Source: DAIOEK01 sp963708715
Lineage (GTDB): Bacteria; Chloroflexota; Anaerolineae; Anaerolineales; Anaerolineaceae
DNA: 64,000 bases
Direction: 5' to 3'
Assembly (NCBI GenBank): GCA_963708715.1
Contig: CAVPSU010000001.1
Span: 1,860,001-1,924,000, forward strand
Shown here: in pieces, positions 25,224 to 34,081 of the stretch
Layout of the letters: each line of letters begins with the position of its first letter
How positions within the stretch are numbered: the stretch's first letter is position 1
Made by a program: the position numbers and the translations under genes
Notes under the pieces: model-generated
Told to the model about the DNA's origin: nothing
What the model saw: only the letters and a program-made list of their open reading frames with translations
The model's database searches: none

Positions 25224-26558
25224 TTAAGCTGGGAATATTATCGGAAGGATATCTGGAGCATATTTCTCAACCATCGCGGTCGTAATTCCATTCTCGCGGC
25301 AGATCTCTTCGTATAGATCCACACTCTTCCGGCGAATACGCTTCTGGGTCTCCCGTTCAAGTCTCCACAATCCGAATCGCTGGGTCCAACCCCGTTCCCA
25401 TTCAAAATTATCCACAAGGGACCAATGGAAATAGCCCTTGATTGGCCAGTTGAAATTCACTCCCCGCCAGGTTTGATATATATGCTCGAGCGTATATGCC
25501 GGTCGGAGTAAATCCTGCTCGTCTTCAATCCCGTTCTCCGAGATCAGAATGGGGAGGTTATATCTGGTAACCGAATGAAGGATATGTCCCAATCCCTGCG
25601 GTACATTGGCTATGAATCCGGTTCTGCTTAACTGATCTGATTTGGAATACCCCAGCTCAAAGAACATCTTGCCCGGTTGAAGTGGTTTAAAACTTACATA
25701 ATCTCGAGAATAATAATTAACCCCGATAAAATCCTGGGTTCCTTTCATCTCTGGGACGCGCTCATGGTACTGGAGAAATTTCAGGTTACCAGTGATCGCA
25801 GCCTGGTTATAGCAGCGATTGAAAGCCTGATCGAGCATATTCGTCAGATACAGGTCGAACGGGGACCAACTTATTCTGGGTTCAAATCTCCGGAAATTAA
25901 TCGCCAGCCCTACCCGGGCTTCTTTCTGAATTTCATGAATGGCGTGGTAGGCGGCTGCGTGAGCTTTTGCCATCAAGATGGTCGCCTGCCATGTCTCGGG
26001 CATTGACTTATGCCCGGGCGGAAATTCCCCATACAGATAGGCAGCATAGGTGAACACGTTTGGCTCATTGATCGTAGTCCACAAGGTGACGTACTCTTTC
26101 AACGCTTCAACCACTTTGCGGACGAACACCTCAAACAGGCGGGGAGTCTCCGGATTGAGCCAGCCTCCCATGTCTTCGAGCCAGAGCGGATTGGAGAAAT
26201 GGTGCAAGGTAATGAAGGGTGTAAGATTGCGTTCCACCAATCCACGGACGATCTCGCGGTAATAGTCAAGGGCGTCTTCATCCCAGCGGTCCGGTTCAGG
26301 CTGGATGCGGCTCCACTCGATGGACATACGGTGGGCATTTTGTCCTGTTTCGACTGCGCGATCGAAATCTTCCTTCCATCGCCCACCCCACCAATCGCAG
26401 GCTAAACCCGAGGTGTGTCCTTCACGAATCTTGCCGGGGGTTTGTTCCCAACGGTACCAGTTATTATTTGTATTACCACCTTCCACTTGATGGGAGGCGG
26501 TGGCAGTACCCCATAAAAATCCTTTTGGAAAATGATAGGCTGCTTCGAACTTTTGCAT
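25224..26558 (-). CDS. Glycoside hydrolase family 1, beta-glucosidase-like
   Basis: The protein (444 residues) is a full-length GH1 enzyme. It has N-terminal FPKGFLWGTATASHQVEGG, the acid/base Glu in TINEPNVF (about residue 164) and the nucleophile Glu in ISENGIED (about residue 344). It lacks a signal peptide, so it acts in the cytoplasm on imported beta-linked di- or oligosaccharides. GGGAG lies 6 bp upstream. It starts 28 bp after the WD40 gene. Confidence 0.95.
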   Translation of the reverse strand: MQKFEAAYHFPKGFLWGTATASHQVEGGNTNNNWYRWEQTPGKIREGHTSGLACDWWGGRWKEDFDRAVETGQNAHRMSIEWSRIQPEPDRWDEDALDYYREIVRGLVERNLTPFITLHHFSNPLWLEDMGGWLNPETPRLFEVFVRKVVEALKEYVTLWTTINEPNVFTYAAYLYGEFPPGHKSMPETWQATILMAKAHAAAYHAIHEIQKEARVGLAINFRRFEPRISWSPFDLYLTNMLDQAFNRCYNQAAITGNLKFLQYHERVPEMKGTQDFIGVNYYSRDYVSFKPLQPGKMFFELGYSKSDQLSRTGFIANVPQGLGHILHSVTRYNLPILISENGIEDEQDLLRPAYTLEHIYQTWRGVNFNWPIKGYFHWSLVDNFEWERGWTQRFGLWRLERETQKRIRRKSVDLYEEICRENGITTAMVEKYAPDILPIIFPA

Positions 26559-26586
26559 CAGTTCTCCCGAGGCTATGAACCTGAGA

Positions 26587-27466
26587 TCAATTCAACTCCC
26601 AGACCCGAACTTGTTTATCAGCAGAGCCGCAAGCCAGGTAACGACCATCTGGTGAGAAAGACACGCCGTAATTGCCCTTGGTCGCCAGGGGTATCTCTTC
26701 GCGGGTCGTCTGCTTATCCAGGTCGACCAGAACGATCTTATATTCTGCCGCGATAGCCGCTGTGGATCCATCAGGTGAGATATCCAACGGCAACATCCGT
26801 GGCGCATTGATCGGCATCTCCTTTTCCTGCTGCCAGGTTTCCGTCGACCAGATCCGCAAAATCCCTTCGTAGCCAATGGATACCATCCGTTTCTTATCCG
26901 GCATCAATTGAATGGCAGCGACCGTCCCCTGGTGTCCTTTCAACCGGTGAGCCAGAAGTCCCATCGGGAATGGTCGAGACTAATATGTCACCCCCAATTC
27001 CTCCAGAAGCGAGTAAGGTGCCATCAGCGTTAAAGGCAACAGCAGCCACATTTTTTAGGTGTTCTTCAAAGGTGAAAATCAATTCGGCTTTTACTACGTC
27101 CCACAGTTTTACCTTTGTGTCATAGGAACAGGACGCAAGGTACTTTCCATCAGGTGAGAAATCCAGGTCGGCAACGGTGTTACGGTGGCTGCGCAGGACG
27201 GCTTTCTCAGCGCCGGTGGAATATTCCCACAAACGGATGGAATTATCAGTCGAACCGGATGCCAGCAAGGATTGATCCGGGGAAAACGTCAGGCAATTGA
27301 CCGATTTTTCATGCCCCCGAATACTTCGGCTGTTTTTCCAGGTGAACACATCCCACACCTGGATCAGGGCATCCATTCCTGCCGATAGCAATTGCTTGCC
27401 ATCTGGCGAAAAAAGAACGGCAGCTACATGACTATCGTGAGCTTGAAATTCCGCGATCTGTTTCAT
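26587..27466 (-). pseudogene. WD40-repeat protein, split by an apparent +1 frameshift
   Basis: Two overlapping frames together encode about seven WD40 repeats. The 5' part (27466 leftward) carries repeats such as VNCLTFSPDQSLLASGSTDN and ends near 26950; the 3' part continues with KGHQGTVAAI and ends with YLACGSADKQVRVWELN. Deleting one T in GACTTCTGG (minus strand, about 26953-26961) gives IPDGTLAHRLKGHQGTV, a textbook repeat junction. The GAGGTG site supports ATG 27466. It is either a recent frameshift, an assembly error or recoded. WD40 propellers are scaffolds; the partner is unknown. Confidence 0.85.
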
Positions 27467-27473
27467 TCGCACC

Positions 27474-28370
27474 TCAAGGAGTATAGGTGATGAGAAGCGG
27501 GACCGATGAAATGGTATCGAAATCTGGCACGAAGCTATCTGATCCCGCTTCGGTTAAGGTCTGGCTTATCTGTGCAATGTATGTATCATATTGTTCTATG
27601 AACTGATCGAAGTTTCCGCCTGGAACAGTCTGCCCGTCTGGCTGCAGGGAGGACTGGGTGATGGGTAGAATTACACCGATCCAATACTTATTGTCGACGG
27701 TTGTCCCCTGGAATGTATAAAAGAGTGAGTGATTATTTACTGGGGCGAAATATTGGGCTAATTGGGTGAGTGCAGCTACACCCTGGATTGATGCGTTCTG
27801 AGGATAGCTTGATCGGGTGACGATGACGGATCCTGCATTAACCAGTGGTAGGATAGGCAAATTTTGGGGTACTTCTGGTTTAGCTAGCAGGAGTGTAGAC
27901 AGATTATCATTGGAAGCTTTCGCTCCTTCAGACATCTCTATATATGATTCAAGGGGAATGATCGTAATTTTCGGCTGCAGGAACGTGTCAGATAAAGGAT
28001 ATCCCTGAAACTGGATTTCGTAGTGTAAAGGCATGTTTTCCCATGGAGCACCTTCCGGATCGTTGACATATGGGATGGTGCTGATAACCAGTGCGGAAGC
28101 GAGATCTTTTGGAGCACAAACCTGGAACTCGACAACCGAAACACAATTCAGGGCTTCCGGTAGAAGTACCTGTGTTGATTCAGCCGGAGCTTCCGTGGAA
28201 ACAAAGGGCGGTTCACTGGTGGAGGATATAGTCGTGGGTTGTAGAATATCGGTAGCGTCAATAGGGGTAATCTCAGGTGTGCGCGAATCTTCCGAAAACC
28301 CTGGAATACTGCACGCGAGACTTGACATGAGTAAAACGAAAATGATTAATGTGAGCTGTAATGTCTTCAT
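27474..28370 (-). CDS. Lipoprotein of unknown function
   Basis: The protein (298 residues) has a lipoprotein signal with lipobox SLAC (Cys about 19) and a Thr/Ser/Glu-rich linker to about residue 60. A folded domain follows, with possible beta strands and no motif I recognise. ATG 28370 follows AGGAAA; the longer frame from 28463 runs into the thiolase gene. It lies between the thiolase and the WD40 gene on the same strand. Confidence 0.7.
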   Translation of the reverse strand: MKTLQLTLIIFVLLMSSLACSIPGFSEDSRTPEITPIDATDILQPTTISSTSEPPFVSTEAPAESTQVLLPEALNCVSVVEFQVCAPKDLASALVISTIPYVNDPEGAPWENMPLHYEIQFQGYPLSDTFLQPKITIIPLESYIEMSEGAKASNDNLSTLLLAKPEVPQNLPILPLVNAGSVIVTRSSYPQNASIQGVAALTQLAQYFAPVNNHSLFYTFQGTTVDNKYWIGVILPITQSSLQPDGQTVPGGNFDQFIEQYDTYIAQISQTLTEAGSDSFVPDFDTISSVPLLITYTP

Positions 28371-28428
28371 AATGTTTCCTTTTGCCTGATATTTCTGCTT
28401 TCTGGTTTCCATTCTCTTGTTTTTAATC

Positions 28429-29649
28429 TCAATCACCCAGCCATTCCACAATGGTCGCTTCACCCTGCCCTACACCGACACAAAGAGTTGCCAGTCCGTA
28501 AAATGGTCGACTTGCTGAAGGCGCACGCCTTTTCATTTCGTGCAGAAGGGTGACCAGAATCCGTGCACCGGAGCAGCCAAGTGGATGTCCAAGCGCAACC
28601 GCGCCGCCGTTCACATTGGTGATTTCGTGCGGTAGATCCAGTTCACGCATACAGGTGTATGCCTGAACTGCGAAGGCTTCGTTTATTTCCGCCAATCCGA
28701 TCTGGTCGATGGTCAGACCGGCTTTCGCCAGTGCTTTACGCGTGGCGGGGATGGGCCCCAACCCCATCGTATTGGGATCCACGCCAATGGATGCTGATGC
28801 CACGAACCGAGCCATCGGCTTAATACCCAAGGCATTCGCTTTTGACTGGCTAACTACCACCAATCCCGCGGCACCGTCATTCAATCCAGACGAATTACCG
28901 GCGGTTACAGTTCCCTCTTTTCGGAAAGCGGGTTTCAATTTCGCCAATGATTCCAGGCTAGTGTCTTTACGCGGACGTTCATCCAGAGCCATGCTGACTG
29001 ACTCACCCTTCTTCTGCGGGACGGACACGGGTAGGATTTCTTCTGCAAACTTGCCGGATTCCGCCGCGGCAACTGCCCGCTGGTGGCTGGCAAGTGTGAA
29101 CCCGTCCTGCTCCTCGCGGGTCACGTGGAATAGGTCTGCAATATTTTCTGCAGTTTCTCCCATCGGGAGGACACCATACATCTCGGCGAAACGCGGGTTG
29201 GGGAAGCGCCAACCCAGGGTGGTATCGTAGACGGTCAGATTGCCAAAGGAATACGGTTGATCGGCTTTCCCGAACACATATGGCGCACGAGACATGCTTT
29301 CCACGCCACCAGCCAGGTATATATCTCCATCCCCAGCACGGATTGCTCTTGCCGCCAGGTTGACTGCAGCCAATCCAGATGCGCAAAGGCGATTTACCGT
29401 AAACGCAGGAACTGACACGGGGAAACCAGCCAAAAGGGTACTGATTCGGGCGATGTTGCGGTTATCTTCACCTGCCTGGTTGGCGCAGCCAAGCAGTACT
29501 TCATCCACCAATGCAGGGTCCAGGTGATTGCGTTCGAGCAGTGCATGTAATACCAATGCGGCAAGATCATCCGGACGGACGCTGGCTAATCCCCCTCCCA
29601 ATGACCCAATAGGGGTGCGGATGGCATCAACAAATACGGCATCTGGCAT
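28429..29649 (-). CDS. Thiolase (acetyl-CoA C-acyltransferase family)
   Basis: The protein (406 residues) has the three thiolase catalytic residues: Cys in RLCASGLAAV (about residue 89), His in GHPLGCSGAR and Cys in TLCVGVGQG. It joins or cleaves acyl-CoA and acetyl-CoA in fatty-acid or 3-oxoadipyl-CoA metabolism. GESMSRAP-like and GLGPIPATRKAL segments are typical of the degradative PcaF/FadA branch, but the substrate is not certain. ATG 29649 follows AAGGAGG. Confidence 0.93.
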   Translation of the reverse strand: MPDAVFVDAIRTPIGSLGGGLASVRPDDLAALVLHALLERNHLDPALVDEVLLGCANQAGEDNRNIARISTLLAGFPVSVPAFTVNRLCASGLAAVNLAARAIRAGDGDIYLAGGVESMSRAPYVFGKADQPYSFGNLTVYDTTLGWRFPNPRFAEMYGVLPMGETAENIADLFHVTREEQDGFTLASHQRAVAAAESGKFAEEILPVSVPQKKGESVSMALDERPRKDTSLESLAKLKPAFRKEGTVTAGNSSGLNDGAAGLVVVSQSKANALGIKPMARFVASASIGVDPNTMGLGPIPATRKALAKAGLTIDQIGLAEINEAFAVQAYTCMRELDLPHEITNVNGGAVALGHPLGCSGARILVTLLHEMKRRAPSASRPFYGLATLCVGVGQGEATIVEWLGD

Positions 29650-29722
29650 AGTTTCCTCCTTGTTTCGGATTAATTGTAGCATCGACTTTCCTGTTCGGAT
29701 ACTCCAGGTATGAGAAAGGGTA

Positions 29723-29774
29723 TTGCAATAACGTAATTGTTATGCTAATATAAAAGCGTAGCTATCAAACTACG
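29723..29774 (+). promoter_or_regulatory. Promoter and inverted-repeat operator of MFS-regulator operon
   Basis: TTGCAA (29723-29728) and TAATAT (29746-29751) are 17 bp apart. A CGTAG-N8-CTACG inverted repeat (29757-29774) lies at the expected start of transcription. The ArsR-type regulator encoded downstream is a candidate to bind it. This is inferred from position. Confidence 0.5.
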
Positions 29775-29791
29775 ATATAGAAGGAGACCGG

Positions 29792-31024
29792 ATGAAGAAC
29801 AGAACATTGATCATACTTGGTGCCGCGGAATCGGTCAGCGCTATTGGCGATTGGATCACCATGATGGCGGTTTTCGCGCTCCTTGTCTTTCGGGGGAATG
29901 GCGGAATAATGCAAAGCTCGGGAATATTCTTAGCAGGTTTGCTTCCCACCCTGCCCGCCAGCCTGGCTGCCGGATGGTTATGTGATCGTTTTGATCGCAA
30001 GAACTTAATGATAGGCAGCCTAATCCTGTCTGGAGTGGTCATCAGCGGATTGATCTTCACGGAAAACCTGGTTTGGATCTACACCCTGCTGGCAATCCAG
30101 GCGGTAACCGTTTCGTTGATGACACCCGCCCGATCCTCTGTCCTGCCAGACATCTTGCCCAAAGAGGAACTCACCCGTGCTAATGCCTTTCTACAGCAGC
30201 TTTCCAGCCTGGTAAAGATTGGTGCACCCATCCTCGCTGGAGGTGTACTGGCTATCCTAAACCCGCATCAGGCGATCATCCTGGACGTGGTTTCTTTTTT
30301 TCTCGCCGCGGGAATGCTTTGGAGGTTCCTTCCAAAACTGCCCCCATACAAAGCGACATCGGCCCAAACTGTGGTGGTTGATTCGAATAGAGATAAAGCT
30401 ACAGGTATCCGGTCTATCCTGGTTCAGGCGCCCGGTCTCAAACTGGTTTTTTCAACGGTTTTTTTCTGTATCCTGGTACTGATCAGTTTTGATGTGCTGT
30501 GTGCCATCTATTTCAGGGACGTATTGAAAACTGGTGAGCAATACATGGGGCTAGCCATTGGACTTATCGGAGCCGGAACATTGTTCGCTACCATCCTGTT
30601 GATGCGTAAACCCCTCGGACGTAATCCATGGCGGGATGTGGTCACCGGCATCATCCTGTTGGGGATCATTCCCCTCAGCCTGGCGACCGGAACAGTCATC
30701 CATAACATCGCGTTCCTGCGGTGGTTAGTGCTGGCTGCTTGCACGTTGGGTGGAATTGGCAACGGGTTGGTGAATGTCCAAATGGCTACCCTGCTTCAAA
30801 CATTGACCCCGCAGGGCTTGCTCGGTCGGGTTAGCGGATTATTCCAGAGCACGGCTGTCTCTGGTCAGATCATCGGCATCCTGGTGACCCCGCTGCTGGT
30901 CCCGGGTCTGGTATCCATGTCAGGTTTCTTCCTGTTCGCTGCCGTCGGATTAGGTATCCTGGTCCTCTTTCTTGGCATACAATTGAAGAGAGCTGTTCCA
31001 ATGCCAGAATCTGCCATTCTATAA
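29792..31024 (+). CDS. MFS transporter, macrolide-efflux/EntS-like
   Basis: The protein (410 residues) has about 12 transmembrane helices. The N-terminal GAAESVSAIGDWITMMAVFALLV, the motif-A-like CDRFDRKNLMIGSLIL and the DILPKEELTRANAF loop are typical of the MefA/EntS branch of drug and siderophore exporters. The substrate is unknown. The regulator gene follows 27 bp later and likely controls it. Confidence 0.9.
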   Translation: MKNRTLIILGAAESVSAIGDWITMMAVFALLVFRGNGGIMQSSGIFLAGLLPTLPASLAAGWLCDRFDRKNLMIGSLILSGVVISGLIFTENLVWIYTLLAIQAVTVSLMTPARSSVLPDILPKEELTRANAFLQQLSSLVKIGAPILAGGVLAILNPHQAIILDVVSFFLAAGMLWRFLPKLPPYKATSAQTVVVDSNRDKATGIRSILVQAPGLKLVFSTVFFCILVLISFDVLCAIYFRDVLKTGEQYMGLAIGLIGAGTLFATILLMRKPLGRNPWRDVVTGIILLGIIPLSLATGTVIHNIAFLRWLVLAACTLGGIGNGLVNVQMATLLQTLTPQGLLGRVSGLFQSTAVSGQIIGILVTPLLVPGLVSMSGFFLFAAVGLGILVLFLGIQLKRAVPMPESAIL

Positions 31025-31051
31025 AGCGTTTCGAAGTAGGAGATACTCCCT

Positions 31052-32152
31052 ATGAATCCAGGCTCTCGTACTACATCCGGATGGACCATTTCTTATTCGA
31101 TCTGCATGGAATTGGATACGGTGTTACATCTCCTCCTAAATCAAAGGATTCTGGGTACTACGATACCGGATTTCAATGATCTACTCGCGGGCATACCTTT
31201 GGAGTGGCTTGATGAACTTCATGACATTTTCGGGAAAGAAAACATTTCCGACTCTCTCCTAGAGACACTGGCAGTTTTCAGCGGAGTGATTCTGGAAGAT
31301 GATTACAGCCGGGCATCCATGGTTATACGGGAAATGAATCTGCCAACATTGCTGACTCAGATTACGGCACTTTCCGGAATCCCAGGTGAAAAACCGAATG
31401 ACCAAACTCTGGCGATCCTGGTGGAACGTTTTTATACCGTATCCTTTTCGGCGATCCAGATGCCATTTCAACCGGGTTTCCCAAAGCTGAAAGCCGCAGA
31501 ACTGGGTGCAATTCTGCCAATTCTACGCGGAGGTGAATCGCACGACCGCTTCTGGCATTGGCTGGACCGGCTGTATTACGAAATTTATCTGCCCTGGCGG
31601 AGATCCCGGCAGCCGGTCATGGATGAACTGGTGGACCAGGCACAAGCCATGCTTGGTTCTACCCCTGATGGTGTCCCACCTCTTATGTGGCTCTCTGAAA
31701 AGAACCCATTGTTGCGTTACCCTGAGTTGAGAACCGCGGTGGAGGATGGGCGTTTAAGGGTCCACTTCTGGGTGGAACCGTTTGCCCTGGCAGATTCATG
31801 GCTGCTGCTGCCGGGAGAAGTGATCGTCTCGTTCGCCCAACCGGGCGAATTGTATCTGAATTTCTATCGGTTCGCCGAAAAACTGGCAGACCGGATGCAG
31901 GCTCTGGCAGACCCCACCCGACTGGTTATCCTGCGGCTGATCCGCAATATCGGGATGAACAACACCGACATGGCGGAATTTTTGCAGATATCACGTCCGA
32001 CGGTTAGCATCCATGCCAGGGTGCTGCGTGAAGCGGGACTCATCCGCTCACATGCCGAGGGCAGGATCACCCGGCATGAGATCATCCCCGGCGAATTGGA
32101 CACGCTCTTCCAAGATCTTCGGTTGCTGCTCGACCTGAGCGACCCGGAATGA
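31052..32152 (+). CDS. ArsR-type winged-helix regulator with long N-terminal domain
   Basis: The protein (366 residues) ends with an ArsR-like winged helix (about 275-360): LADPTRLVILRLIRN, NNTDMAEFLQISRPTVSIHARVL and GLIRSHAEGRI. The first 270 residues are a helical domain of unknown function, reminiscent of the long N-terminal part in DUF5937-type regulators. Cys ligands for metals are not evident, so it is unlikely to sense arsenic or zinc. It probably controls the MFS gene. ATG codons further in (31107) are possible starts. Confidence 0.8.
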   Translation: MNPGSRTTSGWTISYSICMELDTVLHLLLNQRILGTTIPDFNDLLAGIPLEWLDELHDIFGKENISDSLLETLAVFSGVILEDDYSRASMVIREMNLPTLLTQITALSGIPGEKPNDQTLAILVERFYTVSFSAIQMPFQPGFPKLKAAELGAILPILRGGESHDRFWHWLDRLYYEIYLPWRRSRQPVMDELVDQAQAMLGSTPDGVPPLMWLSEKNPLLRYPELRTAVEDGRLRVHFWVEPFALADSWLLLPGEVIVSFAQPGELYLNFYRFAEKLADRMQALADPTRLVILRLIRNIGMNNTDMAEFLQISRPTVSIHARVLREAGLIRSHAEGRITRHEIIPGELDTLFQDLRLLLDLSDPE

Positions 32153-32171
32153 CCGATTCCCGTGTCGTTCC

Positions 32172-32200
32172 TTGACATCCCTGCTGGGTGCTTTTATAAT
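32172..32200 (+). promoter_or_regulatory. Consensus promoter of tRNA-Asn
   Basis: TTGACA (32172-32177) and TATAAT (32195-32200) match the sigma-70 consensus exactly, with a 17-bp spacer. The tRNA begins 12 bp downstream. Confidence 0.9.
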
Positions 32201-32211
32201 TCCCTTCGCTT

Positions 32212-32285
32212 TCCTCGATAGCTCAATTCGGCAGAGCGGGCGGCTGTTAACCGCTAGGTTCCAGGTTCGAGTCCTGGTCGAGGAG
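32212..32285 (+). tRNA. tRNA-Asn (GTT)
   Basis: The acceptor arms TCCTCGA (32212-32218) and TCGAGGA (32278-32284) pair fully. The anticodon loop CTGTTAA is closed by GGCGG/CCGCT with a first G-T pair, giving anticodon GTT. The T arm is CCAGG TTCGAGT CCTGG. The discriminator base is G and no CCA tail is encoded. Length is 74 nt. Confidence 0.95.
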
Positions 32286-32313
32286 CCTAGTTCTCACAGC
32301 CCCTTCGGGCAAT

Positions 32314-32345
32314 CCCCAGGAAGCGCCGTCCTGGGGTTTTATTTT
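32314..32345 (+). terminator. Terminator after tRNA-Asn
   Basis: CCCCAGGA (32314-32321) pairs with TCCTGGGG (32329-32336) and is followed by TTTTATTTT. Confidence 0.85.
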
Positions 32346-32348
32346 AAG

Positions 32349-32440
32349 TAGGTTCCAGGCACCCGGAAGGGTGTGGTATACGAGTCCTGGTCGAGGAGCT
32401 ACATGTCCCATCCCCAGGATATGCCGTCCTGGGGGATCAG
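32349..32440 (+). repeat. Partial duplicate of the tRNA-Asn 3' end with a 21-nt insertion
   Basis: TAGGTTCCAGG (32349-32359) and CGAGTCCTGGTCGAGGAGC (32381-32399) repeat the T arm and acceptor end of the tRNA (32255-32286), but 21 nt with a CACCC/GGGTG hairpin replace two bases of the T loop. The downstream CCCCAGGA/TCCTGGGG hairpin is duplicated too (about 32414-32436). It is not a functional tRNA. Such 3'-end copies can be attachment-site remnants. The region 32441-32620 shows nothing else. Confidence 0.8.
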
Positions 32441-32626
32441 CTCTTTTCTGTGATCCTGAGGTGTAAAATGCTGACGGATCTCTATCCTGTAGATTTACAG
32501 ATAGGATACTGTCTGAGATTCTTCGCCTCCGTTTCTGTTCGGCTCAGAGTGACATAACCACAATCCCCGGAATATGCCCTCTTAGAGGTATTTCTAAAAT
32601 TTAATGTAAGGAACAAAATGAGTTTC

Positions 32627-32668
32627 GAAAAAAGTTGGGTTGAGGATATTCATCCTCAACCCAACTTA
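32627..32668 (-). terminator. Intrinsic terminator of the minus-strand monooxygenase-like gene
   Basis: GTTGGGTTGAGGAT (about 32633-32646) pairs with ATCCTCAACCCAAC after a 4-nt loop. The run of A just before it becomes a U-tract on the minus strand. Its GTTGGGTTGAG core is shared with the REP units at 33274 and 33884, so it may derive from that family. Confidence 0.75.
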
Positions 32669-32718
32669 AGACTTTGATGAAATCTATTCGATTAGTTCAG
32701 ATTCAAACATGTCCTTAC

Positions 32719-32988
32719 TTATGCTTCATTAAGGAATGTAACAGTCGGTACCCCCAAAACACCTGCTTTTTCCATTGCAGCTTTCAGCTCGGGAGAATGG
32801 GCGAATTTTTGGGCATTTGCTAATGAATTCCATGTGTTAAGAGTGGTAATTTTGTTGGGATCGCTCGCGTCGCGGTAAACCTGGGCTTTTAGTTCGCCGT
32901 TGGAGGTACGCAAATCTATATTTGAATCAAACACTTTTTTCCATGCAGCGAAGTCTTTTACCTGATGTTGAATTAACATACTTGCCAT
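32719..32988 (-). CDS. Small dimeric alpha-beta barrel protein (antibiotic monooxygenase-like)
   Basis: The protein (89 residues) begins with MLIQHQVKDFAAWKKVFDS and continues with VYRDASDPNKITTLNTWNS and FAHSPELKAAMEKAGV. This is the ferredoxin-like dimeric barrel of ABM/cyclase-type small proteins. AGGAG lies 7 bp upstream of the ATG. The activity is unknown. The stretch 32989-33273 has an AT-rich promoter-like part but no gene. Confidence 0.8.
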   Translation of the reverse strand: MASMLIQHQVKDFAAWKKVFDSNIDLRTSNGELKAQVYRDASDPNKITTLNTWNSLANAQKFAHSPELKAAMEKAGVLGVPTVTFLNEA

Positions 32989-33273
32989 GATATATCTCCT
33001 AAGGTAAATTGTTGCTGATAAGTATTAATCAGCAATATCATGCATTAATAGCATAATAAATACCTTTATTGTCTATATTATATTACCCGATACCAGCTAT
33101 GTTATTTGAATGTAGAGGGAATCACCTTCTCAGTAATTCGGTACTTTCCGATTATCTGTGATTTGCTTCGAGGCTGAAAGATCGGGCATGATCAACCTCA
33201 ATCGTCAATTTGAAACCTATACGATACTAATGTATGGTGTCATCCCACTGACATATATATTCAGGTGGATTTT

Positions 33274-33312
33274 AGTCGTAGGTTGGGTTGAGCGTACTTT
33301 GCGAAACCCAAC
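33274..33312. repeat. REP-like unit, left copy
   Basis: The 39-bp unit matches the inverted copy at 33884-33922 with one mismatch. Its core is a palindrome, GTTGGGTT...AACCCAAC. It begins 10 bp beyond the stop codon of the RAYT gene. Confidence 0.9.
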
Positions 33313-33322
33313 TCCCATAACC

Positions 33323-33862
33323 TCATTTCCCCTCAACCACGAACCCAATCGATTCCTCCCCACCCGCAGCCCAATCCATCTCATATACTCCATCCTTCAC
33401 ACATTTCCCGAAGCTTGAATGCTCCCATAAGTATGGCGATTTGACATAACCATGCTTCACCGGGTTGTAATGAATATAATCCACATGGGCATTGAGATCA
33501 CCCTGATCTTTGCAGGTGTGCTCCCAATATCGCCGTTGCCAAATCTCCTGCTCGCCTTTCATAATCCTGCTCTGATTGTTGACCACCGGGCGAGACACGA
33601 TCTTTCTCGAAACAAAGCTCTTCATCAATCGTATCCTGGTCGAGTAATCACCATCCTCTTCGGGTAATTGCCAGATCATGTGCAGATGGTCCGGCAAATA
33701 CACATACGCGAGCAATTCGAATGGATGCTGCTTTTGCACATACCGGATGGCATCCCCTATCAGAGCGATGTTGGATTCATCGTGAAAGATTGGTGTGCGC
33801 TGGTAGGTTATCAGGGTAAAGAAGAATGTCCCCCCAAGAAGGATGGTGCGGCGATATTCCAT
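33323..33862 (-). CDS. REP-associated tyrosine transposase (RAYT, Y1/HUH family)
   Basis: The protein (179 residues) has the HUH motif as HLH (H59, H61, in LPDHLHMIWQLP) and the catalytic Tyr at Y129 in HVDYIHYNPVKHGYV, the standard TnpA-REP signature. The usual N-terminal FFTLITYQR strand is present. It is flanked at 10-22 bp by inverted REP-like units, so gene plus repeats form one element (about 33274-33922). All visible catalytic residues are intact, so it may be active. RAYTs move or copy REP sequences as single strands. Confidence 0.93.
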   Translation of the reverse strand: MEYRRTILLGGTFFFTLITYQRTPIFHDESNIALIGDAIRYVQKQHPFELLAYVYLPDHLHMIWQLPEEDGDYSTRIRLMKSFVSRKIVSRPVVNNQSRIMKGEQEIWQRRYWEHTCKDQGDLNAHVDYIHYNPVKHGYVKSPYLWEHSSFGKCVKDGVYEMDWAAGGEESIGFVVEGK

Positions 33863-33883
33863 TGGATAATTGTAGATGTGGTT

Positions 33884-33922
33884 GTTGGGTTTCGCAAATT
33901 ACGCTCAACCCAACCTACGACT
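33884..33922. repeat. REP-like unit, right copy (inverted)
   Basis: The 39-bp unit is the reverse complement of 33274-33312 with one mismatch. It lies 22 bp upstream of the RAYT start. Confidence 0.9.
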
Positions 33923-33926
33923 TAAT

Positions 33927-33993
33927 GGGTGCGTTCACCCCACTCGCCCGGAACGGGCTCGGGGGCGCAAAGTTCGCGGATGCGAACGCACCC
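33927..33993. repeat. Second inverted-repeat element beside the RAYT element
   Basis: GGGTGCGTTC (33927-33936) is the inverted match of GAACGCACCC (33984-33993), with a GC-rich interior containing CCCG/CGGG pairs. It abuts the right REP unit and may be a separate small palindromic repeat. Nothing is seen in 33994-34081. Confidence 0.7.
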
Positions 33994-34081
33994 TACAAAT
34001 GCTTCAAAAAACTCTGTGCTCTCTGTATCCTCAGCGATCTGTGCTGTCCCTGAATGTAGTGAGCGGAGTCGTGGTCAAATC

